Below, piece by piece: positions 1 through 7,457 of a DNA stretch of 26,621 nucleotides. Numbering within the stretch: the first letter of the stretch is position 1; every line of letters starts with the position of its first letter. Origin of the DNA: Flavobacterium sp. UBA6195 (GTDB lineage Bacteria > Bacteroidota > Bacteroidia > Flavobacteriales > Flavobacteriaceae); the NCBI RefSeq assembly GCF_002422095.1, contig NZ_DITB01000052.1, positions 1 to 26,621 on the forward strand. Direction: 5' to 3'. The position numbers and the translations under genes were made by a program. The notes under the pieces are model-generated. The model saw only the letters and a program-made list of their open reading frames with translations, was not told the DNA's origin and did not search any database.

Positions 1-1198
1 GTGGCGCAACTGTAAATTCATTTACACGAATATCGGTTCCTTCCATTGCTTCTTTTAGTGCGGATTCTACTTCTTTTCCGATAACGTGTTCACCAAAAGC
101 AGAAATATAATGTTTGATTCTTCCTGAAACGATTACTCGATATGGTTTTAAACTCGTAAACTGAATCGTATCACCAATATTATATGACCAAAGTCCAGCA
201 TTTGTTGAAATTATTAAAACGTAATTGACTCCTAATTCTACTTCGCCAATCGTATAGCGTTTTGGATTTTCGGTGAAAAATTCGTCAACTTTAATGAATT
301 CATAGAAAATTCCTGAATTCAAAAGTAACAACATTCCTTTGTCTTTCTGAGAATCTTGGTAGGCAAAAAAGCCTTCGGAAGCCGGAAACAATTCAATCGA
401 ATCGACTTTTCTTCCAATTAAATTTTCGAATTTCGCTCGATAAGGTTCGTAATTGACACCGCCGTAAATAAACAAATTGAAGTTTTTGAAGATTTCGCCA
501 ACGGGTTTGTTTGCTTTTTCCTTTAATTTCTCAAAATACATTTGTACCCAAGACGGAATTCCTGAAATCACGGACATGTCTTCGTTAATAGTTTCGTCTA
601 CAATGGCATTGACTTTGGTTTCCCAATCTTCGATGCAATTGGTTTCCCAACTCGGCATGCGGTTTTTTTGTAAATATTTCGGAACAAAATGCGCTACAAT
701 TCCGGATAACCTTCCGAGTTTGATACCGTTTTTTTCTTCTAAAATAGGACTTCCTTGCAAGAAAATCATTTTTCCTGATACAAAATCTGCTTTTCCAGTT
801 TCGTGTATGTAACTCAAAATTGCATTTCGAGCGGCTTGAATATGAAACGGCATTGATTCTTTTGTCAACGGAATATATTTGGCACCCGAAGTAGTTCCAG
901 AAGTTTTAGCAAAATAAAGCGGTTTTCCTTTCCAAAGTACATTTTCTTCACCTTTTACCACTTTATCTACATAATGTTTCAAACCTTCGTAATCGCGAAC
1001 GGGAACTTTTTGAACAAAATCAGAATGAGATTTTATCGAACTAAAATCGTGGTCTTTTCCAAATTGCGTTTGAGCTGCTTCTTTGATTAATTCTTCAAAA
1101 ACTTTTTGTTGGGTTTCAATAGGATTATTAGCCCATTTTTGAGTTTTGGCGTGAATTCTTTTGGCAAATAACTTAGCCGCAAAAGCTTTTACTGACAT
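1..1198 (-). CDS. GH3 auxin-responsive-promoter-family protein, 3' end outside window
   Basis: About 399 codons read without a stop from an ATG at 1198 to the window edge, so the C-terminal part (roughly 100 residues for this family) is missing. The translation shows the family's nucleotide-binding motif SGTTSGAKYIPLT, followed by blocks such as LFPASEGFFAYQ and SGRIKHYISAFGEHV that are typical of GH3-like members of the adenylate-forming (ANL) superfamily. Plant GH3 proteins join amino acids to acyl acids after ATP-dependent adenylation; the bacterial substrate is not known, so an acyl-acid-amido synthetase activity is only a family-level inference. The start lies 1 base after the stop of the upstream M23-like gene, which means the two are co-transcribed from the promoter before that gene. 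No auxin role should be assumed. Confidence 0.9.
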   Translation of the reverse strand, partial: MSVKAFAAKLFAKRIHAKTQKWANNPIETQQKVFEELIKEAAQTQFGKDHDFSSIKSHSDFVQKVPVRDYEGLKHYVDKVVKGEENVLWKGKPLYFAKTSGTTSGAKYIPLTKESMPFHIQAARNAILSYIHETGKADFVSGKMIFLQGSPILEEKNGIKLGRLSGIVAHFVPKYLQKNRMPSWETNCIEDWETKVNAIVDETINEDMSVISGIPSWVQMYFEKLKEKANKPVGEIFKNFNLFIYGGVNYEPYRAKFENLIGRKVDSIELFPASEGFFAYQDSQKDKGMLLLLNSGIFYEFIKVDEFFTENPKRYTIGEVELGVNYVLIISTNAGLWSYNIGDTIQFTSLKPYRVIVSGRIKHYISAFGEHVIGKEVESALKEAMEGTDIRVNEFTVAP

Positions 1199-1199
1199 G

Positions 1200-2072
1200 T
1201 TAATTGAAATTGATAAATTGAGTTGGATCAATTGGGAAACCGTCTTTCCATAATTCAAAATGCAACGTTGCACCCGAATTTTGAACTGTATTTGCATTTC
1301 CAGCAAGAGCGATAACTTCTCCTGATTTCACTGTATTTCCTTGTTTTTTAGTTACCGAAGCAGCATTTTTATACACCGATAAAATATCATCCTTATGACG
1401 CACAATCACCACATATCCTGAACTTGGCGTCCAATCCGAAAAAATGATGGTTCCAGCTGCTACAGCTTTGATTGGTGTATTGTTGGTCAATGCAATGGTA
1501 ACGGCTAAATGTTTATTTCCGGCATTGTATTTTTGTAAAATACTTCCTTGAGCTGGCGGAAACAATACAAAACTTACTTTAGGTTTTGAAGATTCAAAAA
1601 CGTTGTATTTATCTTCTTTTATAACTTGTTCGCGAAGTTCTTTTTCTTTTTCTGTTGGAGCAAGTTCCGATAAATCAAGTTCTGCAGCATTTAAAGCTTT
1701 TATCGAATCTTTATTCAGTTTTGCGTATTCTAAATCGCCCGTTAGCACTTTTTTTATGGAAGCGATATAAGCGTTATTGATTTTTACCGATTTTTCAAGA
1801 GAATCAGATTTTATTGCCATTTCCAAGGCTTCTTGTTTTAATTTTGAAGAAGCATAACCTGGAATATATTCGCGTAAAGGAGTAAAAGCAATAATATAAG
1901 TAGTAACGAAAATAATTAAAATGGCGCCTACGGTTGCCACCACAAAGACATTCATTAAATTTAATTTTAATGAAAAAGTTTCTTCAAAAGTATCTTCGTT
2001 AAGAATAACTAACCTTCTCTTGTTGAATAATTTTCTTAATAAAAGTTGTCTTTTTAGCCTTTTATTAGCCAT
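1200..2072 (-). CDS. Membrane-anchored M23/LytM-domain protein, catalytically degenerate
   Basis: 290 residues. A basic N-terminus (1-35) precedes one membrane segment (about 40-63), then a helical linker (75-155) and a C-terminal M23/LytM fold (about 165-288) with the typical strand pattern IKAVAAGTIIFSD, GYVVIVRH and VKSGEVIALAGN. M23 enzymes are zinc endopeptidases that cut peptidoglycan cross-links, with motifs HxxxD, H and HxH. Here these positions read H188-L-A-V-T192, N236 (VYKN) and T269-L-H271. So one zinc ligand (Asp to Thr) and both catalytic histidines (to Asn and Thr) appear lost. Such LytM proteins elsewhere (EnvC, NlpD) activate amidases or act as scaffolds, so a regulatory role in the cell wall is more likely than hydrolysis. 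The GH3-like gene follows after 1 base. The gene is divergent from tatA. Confidence 0.9.
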   Translation of the reverse strand: MANKRLKRQLLLRKLFNKRRLVILNEDTFEETFSLKLNLMNVFVVATVGAILIIFVTTYIIAFTPLREYIPGYASSKLKQEALEMAIKSDSLEKSVKINNAYIASIKKVLTGDLEYAKLNKDSIKALNAAELDLSELAPTEKEKELREQVIKEDKYNVFESSKPKVSFVLFPPAQGSILQKYNAGNKHLAVTIALTNNTPIKAVAAGTIIFSDWTPSSGYVVIVRHKDDILSVYKNAASVTKKQGNTVKSGEVIALAGNANTVQNSGATLHFELWKDGFPIDPTQFINFN

Positions 2073-2093
2073 TTTTAAAACATATTAATTACA

Positions 2094-2101
2094 CAAATAT
2101 A
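2094..2101 (-). promoter_or_regulatory. -7 promoter element before the M23-like gene
   Basis: On the minus strand this reads TATATTTG, an exact match to the Bacteroidetes TAnnTTTG element, 21 bases before the ATG at 2072. No clear -33 TTG is seen at the usual distance. Confidence 0.6.
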
Positions 2102-2174
2102 CTAAATACAACGGGTTTCTAATTTCGATTTGTATAATTAATCGTTAAAAAATAATCATTTGTTAATTTCTTTA

Positions 2175-2182
2175 TATCTTTG
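2175..2182 (+). promoter_or_regulatory. -7 promoter element before tatA
   Basis: TATCTTTG matches the Bacteroidetes TAnnTTTG element exactly and ends 19 bases before the ATG at 2202. It supports that ATG over the in-frame TTG at 2160, which lies upstream of the promoter. Confidence 0.65.
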
Positions 2183-2201
2183 TACTTTAAATTTTAGAAA
2201 A

Positions 2202-2408
2202 ATGAATGCACTAACTATATTTTTAGGTGTTGTTGGAATTCCACAAATTATTTTAATTGCGGTGATTGTTTTATTGCTTTTTGGTGGTAAGAAAATTCCA
2301 GAATTAATGAAAGGAATTGGAACTGGTATCAAAGAGTTCAAAAAAGCAGCTAATGACGACCAACCTGCTAATTCTAAAAAAGAAGAAGAAACGAAAGAAA
2401 AAGAATAG
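2202..2408 (+). CDS. tatA: Sec-independent protein translocase subunit TatA/E
   Basis: 68 residues. TatA forms the membrane-spanning pore-like assembly that moves folded twin-arginine proteins across the cytoplasmic membrane together with TatC. The sequence shows a short hydrophobic N-terminal helix (about 9-28), the hinge FGGKKIPEL that is diagnostic of the family, an amphipathic helix (MKGIGTGIKEFKKA) and a short charged Lys/Glu tail. I chose the ATG at 2202 because the extra upstream residues encoded from 2160 would overlap the promoter TATCTTTG and are not part of the family. No tatC lies nearby. A perfect hairpin terminator follows. The divergent M23-like gene is a common neighbour in Flavobacteriaceae as far as I recall. 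TatA versus TatE cannot be separated from the sequence alone. Confidence 0.93.
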   Translation: MNALTIFLGVVGIPQIILIAVIVLLLFGGKKIPELMKGIGTGIKEFKKAANDDQPANSKKEEETKEKE

Positions 2409-2426
2409 TTTTTCTTTTCAATATTT

Positions 2427-2469
2427 AAAATCCCAAATTCCTTCAGATATAGTTGGAATTTGGGATTTT
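2427..2469. terminator. Bidirectional hairpin terminator between tatA and tex
   Basis: Perfect 15-bp inverted repeat, AAAATCCCAAATTCC (2427-2441) and GGAATTTGGGATTTT (2455-2469), with a 13-base loop. It lies between the 3' ends of the convergent genes tatA and tex and has T-rich flanks on both strands, so it can serve both. Confidence 0.88.
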
Positions 2470-2483
2470 ATCTTTTTACTCGA

Positions 2484-4610
2484 TTACAAAATCATCGTCA
2501 ACTGAATGCGTTTTCTAGCTTCATCCACCTCAACGACTTTTACTTGAACGTGTTGATGCATTTTTACCACTTCGTTTACATCAGAAACATAACCTTCTTT
2601 TAGTTGTGAAATATGAACCAAACCACTTTCTTTGATTCCTAAATCTACGAAACATCCAAAAGCAGTGATGTTATTCACAATTCCTGGTAAAATCATGTCG
2701 GTTTTTAAATCTGAAATGGAACGAACATTTGGGTCAAATTCGAAAATTTTTGCGGCTTTTCTTGGATCTAATCCTGGTTTTTCTAACTCTTTTAAAATGT
2801 CTTTTAAGGTTAAAATCCCGATTTCTGCCGTGATGTAATTTTCTGGTTTTATTTGGGCGATTTTTTCTTTATTAGCGATTAATTCATTGGTTTTGATGCC
2901 TAAATCTTTTGCCATTTTTTCCACAATGGGATACGCTTCTGGGTGAACAGCCGAGTTGTCCAACGGATTTTTTCCATCGCGAATTCTAATGAAAGCGGCG
3001 GCTTGTTGGTAGGCTTTTTCTCCTAATCGTGGTACTTTTTTTAGTTGTTTTCTATCTTCAAAAGGACCATTTTCTGAACGATAGGTAACAATATTTTCAG
3101 CCATTTTTTCACCAATTCCAGAAACATAACTCAACAACGATTTACTTGCGGTGTTGATGTTAATTCCAACTGAATTTACACAACTCATTACCGTACTATC
3201 TAATGCTGATTGCAATCTAGTTTGATCCACATCATGCTGATATTGTCCAACACCAATAGATTTCGGATCAATTTTCACCAATTCTGCCAATGGATCAGAA
3301 AGTCGTCTTCCAATAGAAACCGAACCACGAACCGTTACGTCGTAATTTGGAAATTCTTCTCTCGCAATTTTACTCGCAGAATATACCGATGCACCCGCTT
3401 CAGAAACTACAAAAACTTGAACCGGTTTATCAAAAGCAATTTTTTTGATAAAAAACTCCGTTTCACGAGAAGCGGTTCCATTTCCTATAGAAATCGCTTC
3501 AATGTTGTACGCATTCACCATCGAACGAATTTTTTTCATCGCCATCGCAGTGTCGTTTTGTGGCGCATGTGGATAAATGGTTTCGTTGTTTAGTAAATCT
3601 CCTTTTTCATCTAAACACACTACTTTACAACCGGTTCTATAACCTGGGTCAATGGCTAAAATTCGTTTTTCACCTAATGGTGGTGCTAACAACAACTGAC
3701 GTAAATTTTCGGAAAACACATCAATTGCTTTGATATCGGCTTTTGCTTTTGCTTCTTGCAAGGTTTCATTTGAAATAGCGGGTTCTAACAAACGTTTGTA
3801 GCTGTCTTTTATCGCTAATTCCAAATGTTCGGTTGCGTCCGAATTTTTATTTTTGATGATATTCTCTTCGATAAAATCTAAGGCTTCTTCTTTTTCAACT
3901 GCAACATTTAATTTCACAAAACCTTCCGCTTCAGCTCGCAACATGGCTAATAAACGATGTGATGGCGCTTTTGAAATAGGTTCGTTCCAATCAAAATATT
4001 GGGAGAATTTTTGAGCTCCTTCGTCGTCTTTTTTAGTTTTTACAACTTTGGTTGTGATTTCGGCTTTTCGTTGGAACAAACGGCGTAAATTTTTACGAAT
4101 AAAGATATTTTCATTAATCCATTCCGCAATAATATCACGAGCGCCTTGTAAGGCTTCGTCTTCGTTTTTAACATTGGCATTCAAATATTTCGATGCCAAA
4201 AACTCAATATCGTCATTTTTTTGACTCATAATGATTTTTGCCAATGGTTCTAATCCGTTTTCGCGTGCAACGTCGGCTTTGGTTTTTTTCTTCTTTTTAT
4301 AAGGTAAATAGAAATCTTCCAATTCCTGTAAATCGAAACTATTTTCAATTTTGGATTTCAATTCTGGTGAAAGCGCATTTTGCTCTTCAATCGATTTTAG
4401 AATGCTTTCTTTTCGCTTAATGATTTCATCAAATTGTTTGTTTAATTTTGAAATGGCTTCGATTTGTACCTCATCTAAATTTCCAGTTTGATCTTTTCGG
4501 TAACGGGAAATAAACGGAATCGTACAATCTTCTGAAAGTAATTTTATAGTAGCTTCAATGCTTTTTGGAGCAATGTTAGTTTGGTTTTGAATGAATTGGA
4601 TATTGGTCAT
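2484..4610 (-). CDS. tex: Tex-family RNA-binding transcriptional accessory protein
   Basis: 708 residues, close to the usual Tex length. The domain order is complete: helical Tex N-terminal region (about 1-300), a YqgF/RuvC-like domain beginning at RILAIDPGYRTGCKV (about 313-440), helix-hairpin-helix repeats (NINTASKSLLSYVSGIGEKMAENI, about 480-560) and a C-terminal S1 RNA-binding domain (about 638-705, with GIVNNITAFGCFVDLG and GLVHISQL). Tex binds nucleic acid and the transcription machinery and resembles eukaryotic Spt6; its exact bacterial role is still loosely defined. The start ATG at 4610 is preceded by TAATTTTG on the minus strand (4649-4656). It is a single-gene unit, divergent from the DUF1294 gene and convergent with tatA. 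Confidence 0.95.
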   Translation of the reverse strand: MTNIQFIQNQTNIAPKSIEATIKLLSEDCTIPFISRYRKDQTGNLDEVQIEAISKLNKQFDEIIKRKESILKSIEEQNALSPELKSKIENSFDLQELEDFYLPYKKKKKTKADVARENGLEPLAKIIMSQKNDDIEFLASKYLNANVKNEDEALQGARDIIAEWINENIFIRKNLRRLFQRKAEITTKVVKTKKDDEGAQKFSQYFDWNEPISKAPSHRLLAMLRAEAEGFVKLNVAVEKEEALDFIEENIIKNKNSDATEHLELAIKDSYKRLLEPAISNETLQEAKAKADIKAIDVFSENLRQLLLAPPLGEKRILAIDPGYRTGCKVVCLDEKGDLLNNETIYPHAPQNDTAMAMKKIRSMVNAYNIEAISIGNGTASRETEFFIKKIAFDKPVQVFVVSEAGASVYSASKIAREEFPNYDVTVRGSVSIGRRLSDPLAELVKIDPKSIGVGQYQHDVDQTRLQSALDSTVMSCVNSVGININTASKSLLSYVSGIGEKMAENIVTYRSENGPFEDRKQLKKVPRLGEKAYQQAAAFIRIRDGKNPLDNSAVHPEAYPIVEKMAKDLGIKTNELIANKEKIAQIKPENYITAEIGILTLKDILKELEKPGLDPRKAAKIFEFDPNVRSISDLKTDMILPGIVNNITAFGCFVDLGIKESGLVHISQLKEGYVSDVNEVVKMHQHVQVKVVEVDEARKRIQLTMIL

Positions 4611-4638
4611 TGTAAATAAAATTGAACTGCTAAAATAC

Positions 4639-4646
4639 TATCTTTG
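4639..4646 (+). promoter_or_regulatory. -7 promoter element before the DUF1294 gene
   Basis: TATCTTTG, an exact TAnnTTTG match, ends 17 bases before the TTG start at 4664. This supports the short leader and the non-ATG start. Confidence 0.55.
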
Positions 4647-4648
4647 GA

Positions 4649-4656
4649 CAAAATTA
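4649..4656 (-). promoter_or_regulatory. -7 promoter element before tex
   Basis: The minus strand reads TAATTTTG, an exact TAnnTTTG match, 38 bases before the tex ATG. It sits only 2 bases from the opposite-strand element at 4639-4646, so two polymerases could hardly occupy both. Confidence 0.5.
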
Positions 4657-4663
4657 TTAGCTT

Positions 4664-4936
4664 TTGGAAGTACTATTTATTTATTTAATTGTAATTAATA
4701 GCCTTTGTTTTTTAACATTTGGCTTCGATAAATGGCAAGCTAAAAAGAATAAAAGACGAATTTCAGAATTCAAATTACTTTTTTTGACTAGCGTTGGTGG
4801 AACTATTGGAGGAATTGTAAGCATGTACCTTTTCAAACACAAAACCAATAAATTTTCTTTTATTTTGAGTTTCTATGCTATTGCGATACTTCAGGTTGTT
4901 TTATTGTATTTCGGAATTCAAATGTTTAAAAACTAA
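4664..4936 (+). CDS. DUF1294 small membrane protein
   Basis: 90 residues with a DUF1294 signature: N.LCFLTFGFDKWQAKKNKRRISE, the GG.IGG glycine run in the second membrane segment, and the basic LFKHKTNK before the third. Three membrane segments are visible (about 4-21, 38-56, 65-86). The function of the family is unknown. No in-frame ATG precedes these residues and the first internal ATG would remove half the protein, so the start is TTG (TTG GAA GTA), supported by the promoter just upstream. The 3' end overlaps the 3' end of the convergent nnrD gene by 36 bases, so the two genes share sequence tail to tail and no separate terminator fits between them. Confidence 0.85.
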   Translation: MEVLFIYLIVINSLCFLTFGFDKWQAKKNKRRISEFKLLFLTSVGGTIGGIVSMYLFKHKTNKFSFILSFYAIAILQVVLLYFGIQMFKN

Positions 4937-5734
4937 ACCTATATTTTCGATAACATCGGTTATTAACATGCTTTCTTCACTTTGCGTTTGAAGTGTGATA
5001 TCGGCAGCTAATCCGTGAAGATAAACGCCTAATTTGGTAGCTTCTAAAGTTGTATAACCTTGGGCTAAAAATGAAGTAATCATTCCGGTTAACGCATCGC
5101 CAGAACCTCCTTTTGCTAAACCTGAATTTCCGGTAGTATTTTCAAAAGTATGAATTCCGTCAGCGATAAACGTTTTGTGCCCTTTTAAAACAATGACACA
5201 ATTTAGTTCTTTCGCTTTTTGAATCGCTGTAATTCTTCTTTCGGATTCAGAATCATGTTCACCAAATAATCGATCAAATTCTTTTGGATGGGGTGTTAAC
5301 ACAAATGGAAAATTAAAGTTTTTCCAATCAATTTTGTATTTCGCTATTAAATTCAAGGCATCGGCATCAAAAACAACAGGAAGTTTATTTTTATATAATT
5401 CGTAAATGTATTGTAGACTGATTTCATCTACGCCAATTCCGGGACCAATTCCAATAGCTTGATAAGGAGATAAATCATTCATCACACAAGAATTAACATA
5501 CATGGCTTCAGGAATCGAATTGAAAAGAACATTTTTGTTTTCAGGGTAAAAAGCAACGGTTAACAAACCAACACCAGAACGCAGACAAGCTTTAGAAGCA
5601 ATAATCGCTGCGCCCATTTTATCTGAGCTTCCTGCAATTAACAAAGCATGACCATGCGTTCCTTTGTGAGAATCACATGGTCTTACTTTATAAGTGTTTT
5701 TAATACAATTCAAATCTAATTTTATGAGTTCCAT
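4901..5734 (-). CDS. nnrD: ADP/ATP-dependent NAD(P)H-hydrate dehydratase (YjeF C-terminal domain)
   Basis: 277 residues. The enzyme dehydrates damaged NAD(P)HX back to NAD(P)H using ADP or ATP. The ribokinase-like fold is shown by HALLIAGSSDKMGAAIIASKA (about 28-48), the glycine-rich GIGPGIG (about 95), FDADALNLI, LTPHPKEFDRLFG and the active-site block GNSGLAKGGSGDALTGM (about 220-236) with the catalytic Asp in GSGD. Many bacteria fuse this domain to the NnrE epimerase; here only the dehydratase is present, so the epimerase must be elsewhere or absent. It starts 24 bases after the stop of rpiB and is probably co-transcribed with it. Its 3' end overlaps the DUF1294 gene on the other strand. 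Confidence 0.93.
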   Translation of the reverse strand: MELIKLDLNCIKNTYKVRPCDSHKGTHGHALLIAGSSDKMGAAIIASKACLRSGVGLLTVAFYPENKNVLFNSIPEAMYVNSCVMNDLSPYQAIGIGPGIGVDEISLQYIYELYKNKLPVVFDADALNLIAKYKIDWKNFNFPFVLTPHPKEFDRLFGEHDSESERRITAIQKAKELNCVIVLKGHKTFIADGIHTFENTTGNSGLAKGGSGDALTGMITSFLAQGYTTLEATKLGVYLHGLAADITLQTQSEESMLITDVIENIGLVFKHLNSEIQ

Positions 5735-5758
5735 TTGAATTGATTTTAAGATTATTGG

Positions 5759-6190
5759 TTATTTACAAGCGATTTTTTTCACACGATTAGCGTGTCTTCC
5801 GCCTTCAAATGGAGTATTTAAAAATGTATCTACCATTTCAACAGCTTGTTGAATAGAAGTGTATCGAGCAGGAATACTTATAATATTAGCATCATTATGT
5901 TGGCGTGCTAAAGCAGCAATTTCTTTTGTCCAACATAAAGCGGCACGAATATCTTGGTGCTTGTTAACCGTCATAGCAATTCCGTTTCCAGAACCACAAA
6001 TTACGATTCCTAAATCGGCTTTTTTACTTTCTACATCGTAGGCTACTGGGTGACCAAAATCCGGATAATCTACGCTATCAAAAGTATCGGTTCCGTGATT
6101 AAAAATGATGTGCCCTTTTTCTTCTAAGAATTCAACAATAGCTTTTTTATAATCTGGACCAGCGTGGTCATTTCCAATTGAAATTTTCAT
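5759..6190 (-). CDS. rpiB: Ribose-5-phosphate isomerase B
   Basis: 143 residues from MKISIGNDHAGPDYKK. RpiB interconverts ribose 5-phosphate and ribulose 5-phosphate in the pentose phosphate pathway. The phosphate-binding start GNDHAG, DYPDFGHPVA, the active-site loop VICGSGNGIAMTVNK with its cysteine, and the RQHNDANI block are all present; the length is normal. An in-frame TTG at 6217 would add nine residues but lies on top of the promoter element (6215-6222), so the ATG at 6190 is preferred. First gene of an rpiB-nnrD unit. Upstream lies the long AT-rich non-coding block. Confidence 0.95.
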   Translation of the reverse strand: MKISIGNDHAGPDYKKAIVEFLEEKGHIIFNHGTDTFDSVDYPDFGHPVAYDVESKKADLGIVICGSGNGIAMTVNKHQDIRAALCWTKEIAALARQHNDANIISIPARYTSIQQAVEMVDTFLNTPFEGGRHANRVKKIACK

Positions 6191-6214
6191 AAGTTGTTGT
6201 GTGTTTTGTATATG

Positions 6215-6222
6215 CAAAAGTA
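6215..6222 (-). promoter_or_regulatory. -7 promoter element before rpiB
   Basis: The minus strand reads TACTTTTG, an exact TAnnTTTG match, 24 bases before the rpiB ATG. Confidence 0.6.
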
Positions 6223-6230
6223 CTAAAGAA

Positions 6231-6813
6231 ATAGAAGTAATAATAATATGATTCTGGTTTTGATATTTTTTTAATCATTTCGTTTAAAATCAGAGAATTA
6301 TACAATAAGCTAACCTTAAAAATACGATTTGTTAACTTCTGAATGTAAATCGTTGAAAATCAGTTAATATTAAATTAACACTCATTGTTAACAACTTTGG
6401 ATAGAAATTTAGAAGTTTTTTTAGGTTGTAAAGAAAAATTTCTTAATCCAAAATTGAAATGAAAAAATCAAGCAGAGTTATTATTTTTTGTTGAAAAATT
6501 ATCAATATAAATTCACAGGTTATTAACATAAATTAACAAGTAAACTTATTTACAATTTTATACTGAAATTTAATTTCAACAGTTGTTAATAAGTAGAAAT
6601 TAAAAATTAAAATAACTCAGATTTTCAATTCATTAAATAAAATTAGCAATGTTAATTAGTTTGTATAACTAAGAATAACTTTTAAAAAATGGATTTCTTA
6701 AAAAACTTATTCCACATATTAACACGCTATAATAACCATCATAAATTTAAATTTAAATAAAAATATTTTTTGTTGTTTTTAATATATGTTGAAAACTTTC
6801 GACTTTTAAAAAG
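6231..6813. other. Gene-free AT-rich block, candidate chromosomal replication origin
   Basis: About 580 bases with no credible ORF on either strand. Seen directly: eight occurrences of TTAACA or its complement TGTTAA (6330, 6375, 6386, 6523, 6533, 6584, 6650, 6719), where about one would be expected in DNA of this composition. They include TGTTAACA (6386-6393), the facing pair TTATTAACA (6520-6528) and TGTTAATAA (6584-6592), and TTATTCCACA followed by TATTAACA (6707-6724). A-T-only tracts follow (6741-6790). Gene direction switches around this block, and three parS sites lie 16-18 kb away. Together these suggest oriC. Against it: no exact TTATCCACA DnaA box. Alternatives are a decayed gene, a small RNA, or plain spacer. 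Confidence 0.4.
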
Positions 6814-7053
6814 CTAAACAATTTTTAAATGATCGTCTTCATTTAGTTTTTTAAGAATTTCTTTTACGGTTGCTTCATCGTTTGGATGTACTTTTAATTT
6901 GATTCCGCCGTAAGCTATTGTAGCGAATGGATTAATTCCAACGATAGTTTCGTTTTCAAAAAAGTAAGCAATACCTTCTTGCTCTAATAAATTTTTAATA
7001 ATTAAAGTTTCGTGTTGGTAGTTAAAAATAGCAACGGTTATAAAGTTTTCCAT
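6814..7053 (-). CDS. DUF2007 small protein, paralogue 1
   Basis: 79 residues from MENFITVAIF. The DUF2007 pattern is clear: an N-terminal strand, E-x-x-x-x-K-x-L-L-E-x-x-G-I helix and turn, a central FENETIVGINPF, and a C-terminal helix (DEATVKEILKKL). The fold is described as a small alpha-beta domain resembling PII-type signal proteins; the function is not established. The upstream in-frame ATG at 7077 would add eight residues (NPFLFHHM) lying in the intergenic hairpin, so ATG 7053 is chosen to match the paralogue. It follows the paralogue by 44 bases with a weak terminator-like hairpin in between, so its expression may depend on read-through. Confidence 0.83.
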   Translation of the reverse strand: MENFITVAIFNYQHETLIIKNLLEQEGIAYFFENETIVGINPFATIAYGGIKLKVHPNDEATVKEILKKLNEDDHLKIV

Positions 7054-7060
7054 GTGATGA

Positions 7061-7094
7061 AATAAAAAAGGATTCACAATAAGTAAATCCTAGT
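7061..7094 (-). terminator. Weak hairpin between the two DUF2007 genes
   Basis: Arms AGGATT (7069-7074) and AATCCT (7086-7091) followed, on the minus strand, by a T run (7064-7069). It could terminate or attenuate transcription leaving the upstream paralogue. Confidence 0.45.
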
Positions 7095-7097
7095 TTT

Positions 7098-7334
7098 TTA
7101 TTGAACAATTAATTTTTCTTTTTTATTGTCGATAAGTATCTTTTTTACTTTATCAACATTTTGTTCTTCAACTTTCAAAGTAATGTTTCCAAAACCAATA
7201 CTTTGCAATGGATCAACCGATACTACAGTTTCATCTTGAATAATGTATGGAATTTTTTTTCGTTCCAATACACTTCTTAATTTCATGGTTTCTTTCTGGT
7301 TGTTAAAAATAGCAACTACTACAAAATCATTCAT
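7098..7334 (-). CDS. DUF2007 small protein, paralogue 2
   Basis: 78 residues, MNDFVVVAIFNNQKETMKL onward. It is clearly a tandem duplicate of its neighbour: both share the N-terminal VAIFN, the ET motif in the first helix, the central ETVV/ETIV-x-x-(D/N)P block, and KLKV/TLKV before the last helix. Function is unknown; members are often called putative signal-transducing proteins, which is a fold-based guess. An exact -7 element (TATATTTG on the minus strand, 7360-7367) lies 25 bases upstream, making this the promoter-proximal gene of the pair. Divergent from rnr. Confidence 0.83.
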   Translation of the reverse strand: MNDFVVVAIFNNQKETMKLRSVLERKKIPYIIQDETVVSVDPLQSIGFGNITLKVEEQNVDKVKKILIDNKKEKLIVQ

Positions 7335-7359
7335 ATCTTTTACATTTTTCGTTAGATAA

Positions 7360-7367
7360 CAAATATA
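7360..7367 (-). promoter_or_regulatory. -7 promoter element before the DUF2007 pair
   Basis: The minus strand reads TATATTTG, an exact TAnnTTTG match, 25 bases before the ATG at 7334. Confidence 0.6.
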
Positions 7368-7457
7368 CGAAAAGTTATTTTTTCATTAAAACTGAGCTTC
7401 TCTTACTAATTACTTATAACAATTTCGTAACTTTCAGCAATAATTGAAAATGATACA

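Noticed and set aside
477..812. 111-codon plus-strand ORF
   Set aside because: It lies entirely inside the GH3-family gene on the other strand and has no family features.
3210..3593. 127-codon plus-strand ORF
   Set aside because: Antisense to the middle of tex; low-complexity Arg/Asn/Phe composition is a mirror of tex codons.
6191..6217. TTG start adding nine residues to rpiB
   Set aside because: It coincides with the -7 promoter element, and the family starts at MKISIGNDHAG.
6231..6813. Canonical DnaA boxes (TTATCCACA)
   Set aside because: No exact match on either strand; the closest words have two mismatches or one inserted base, so the origin call rests on context.
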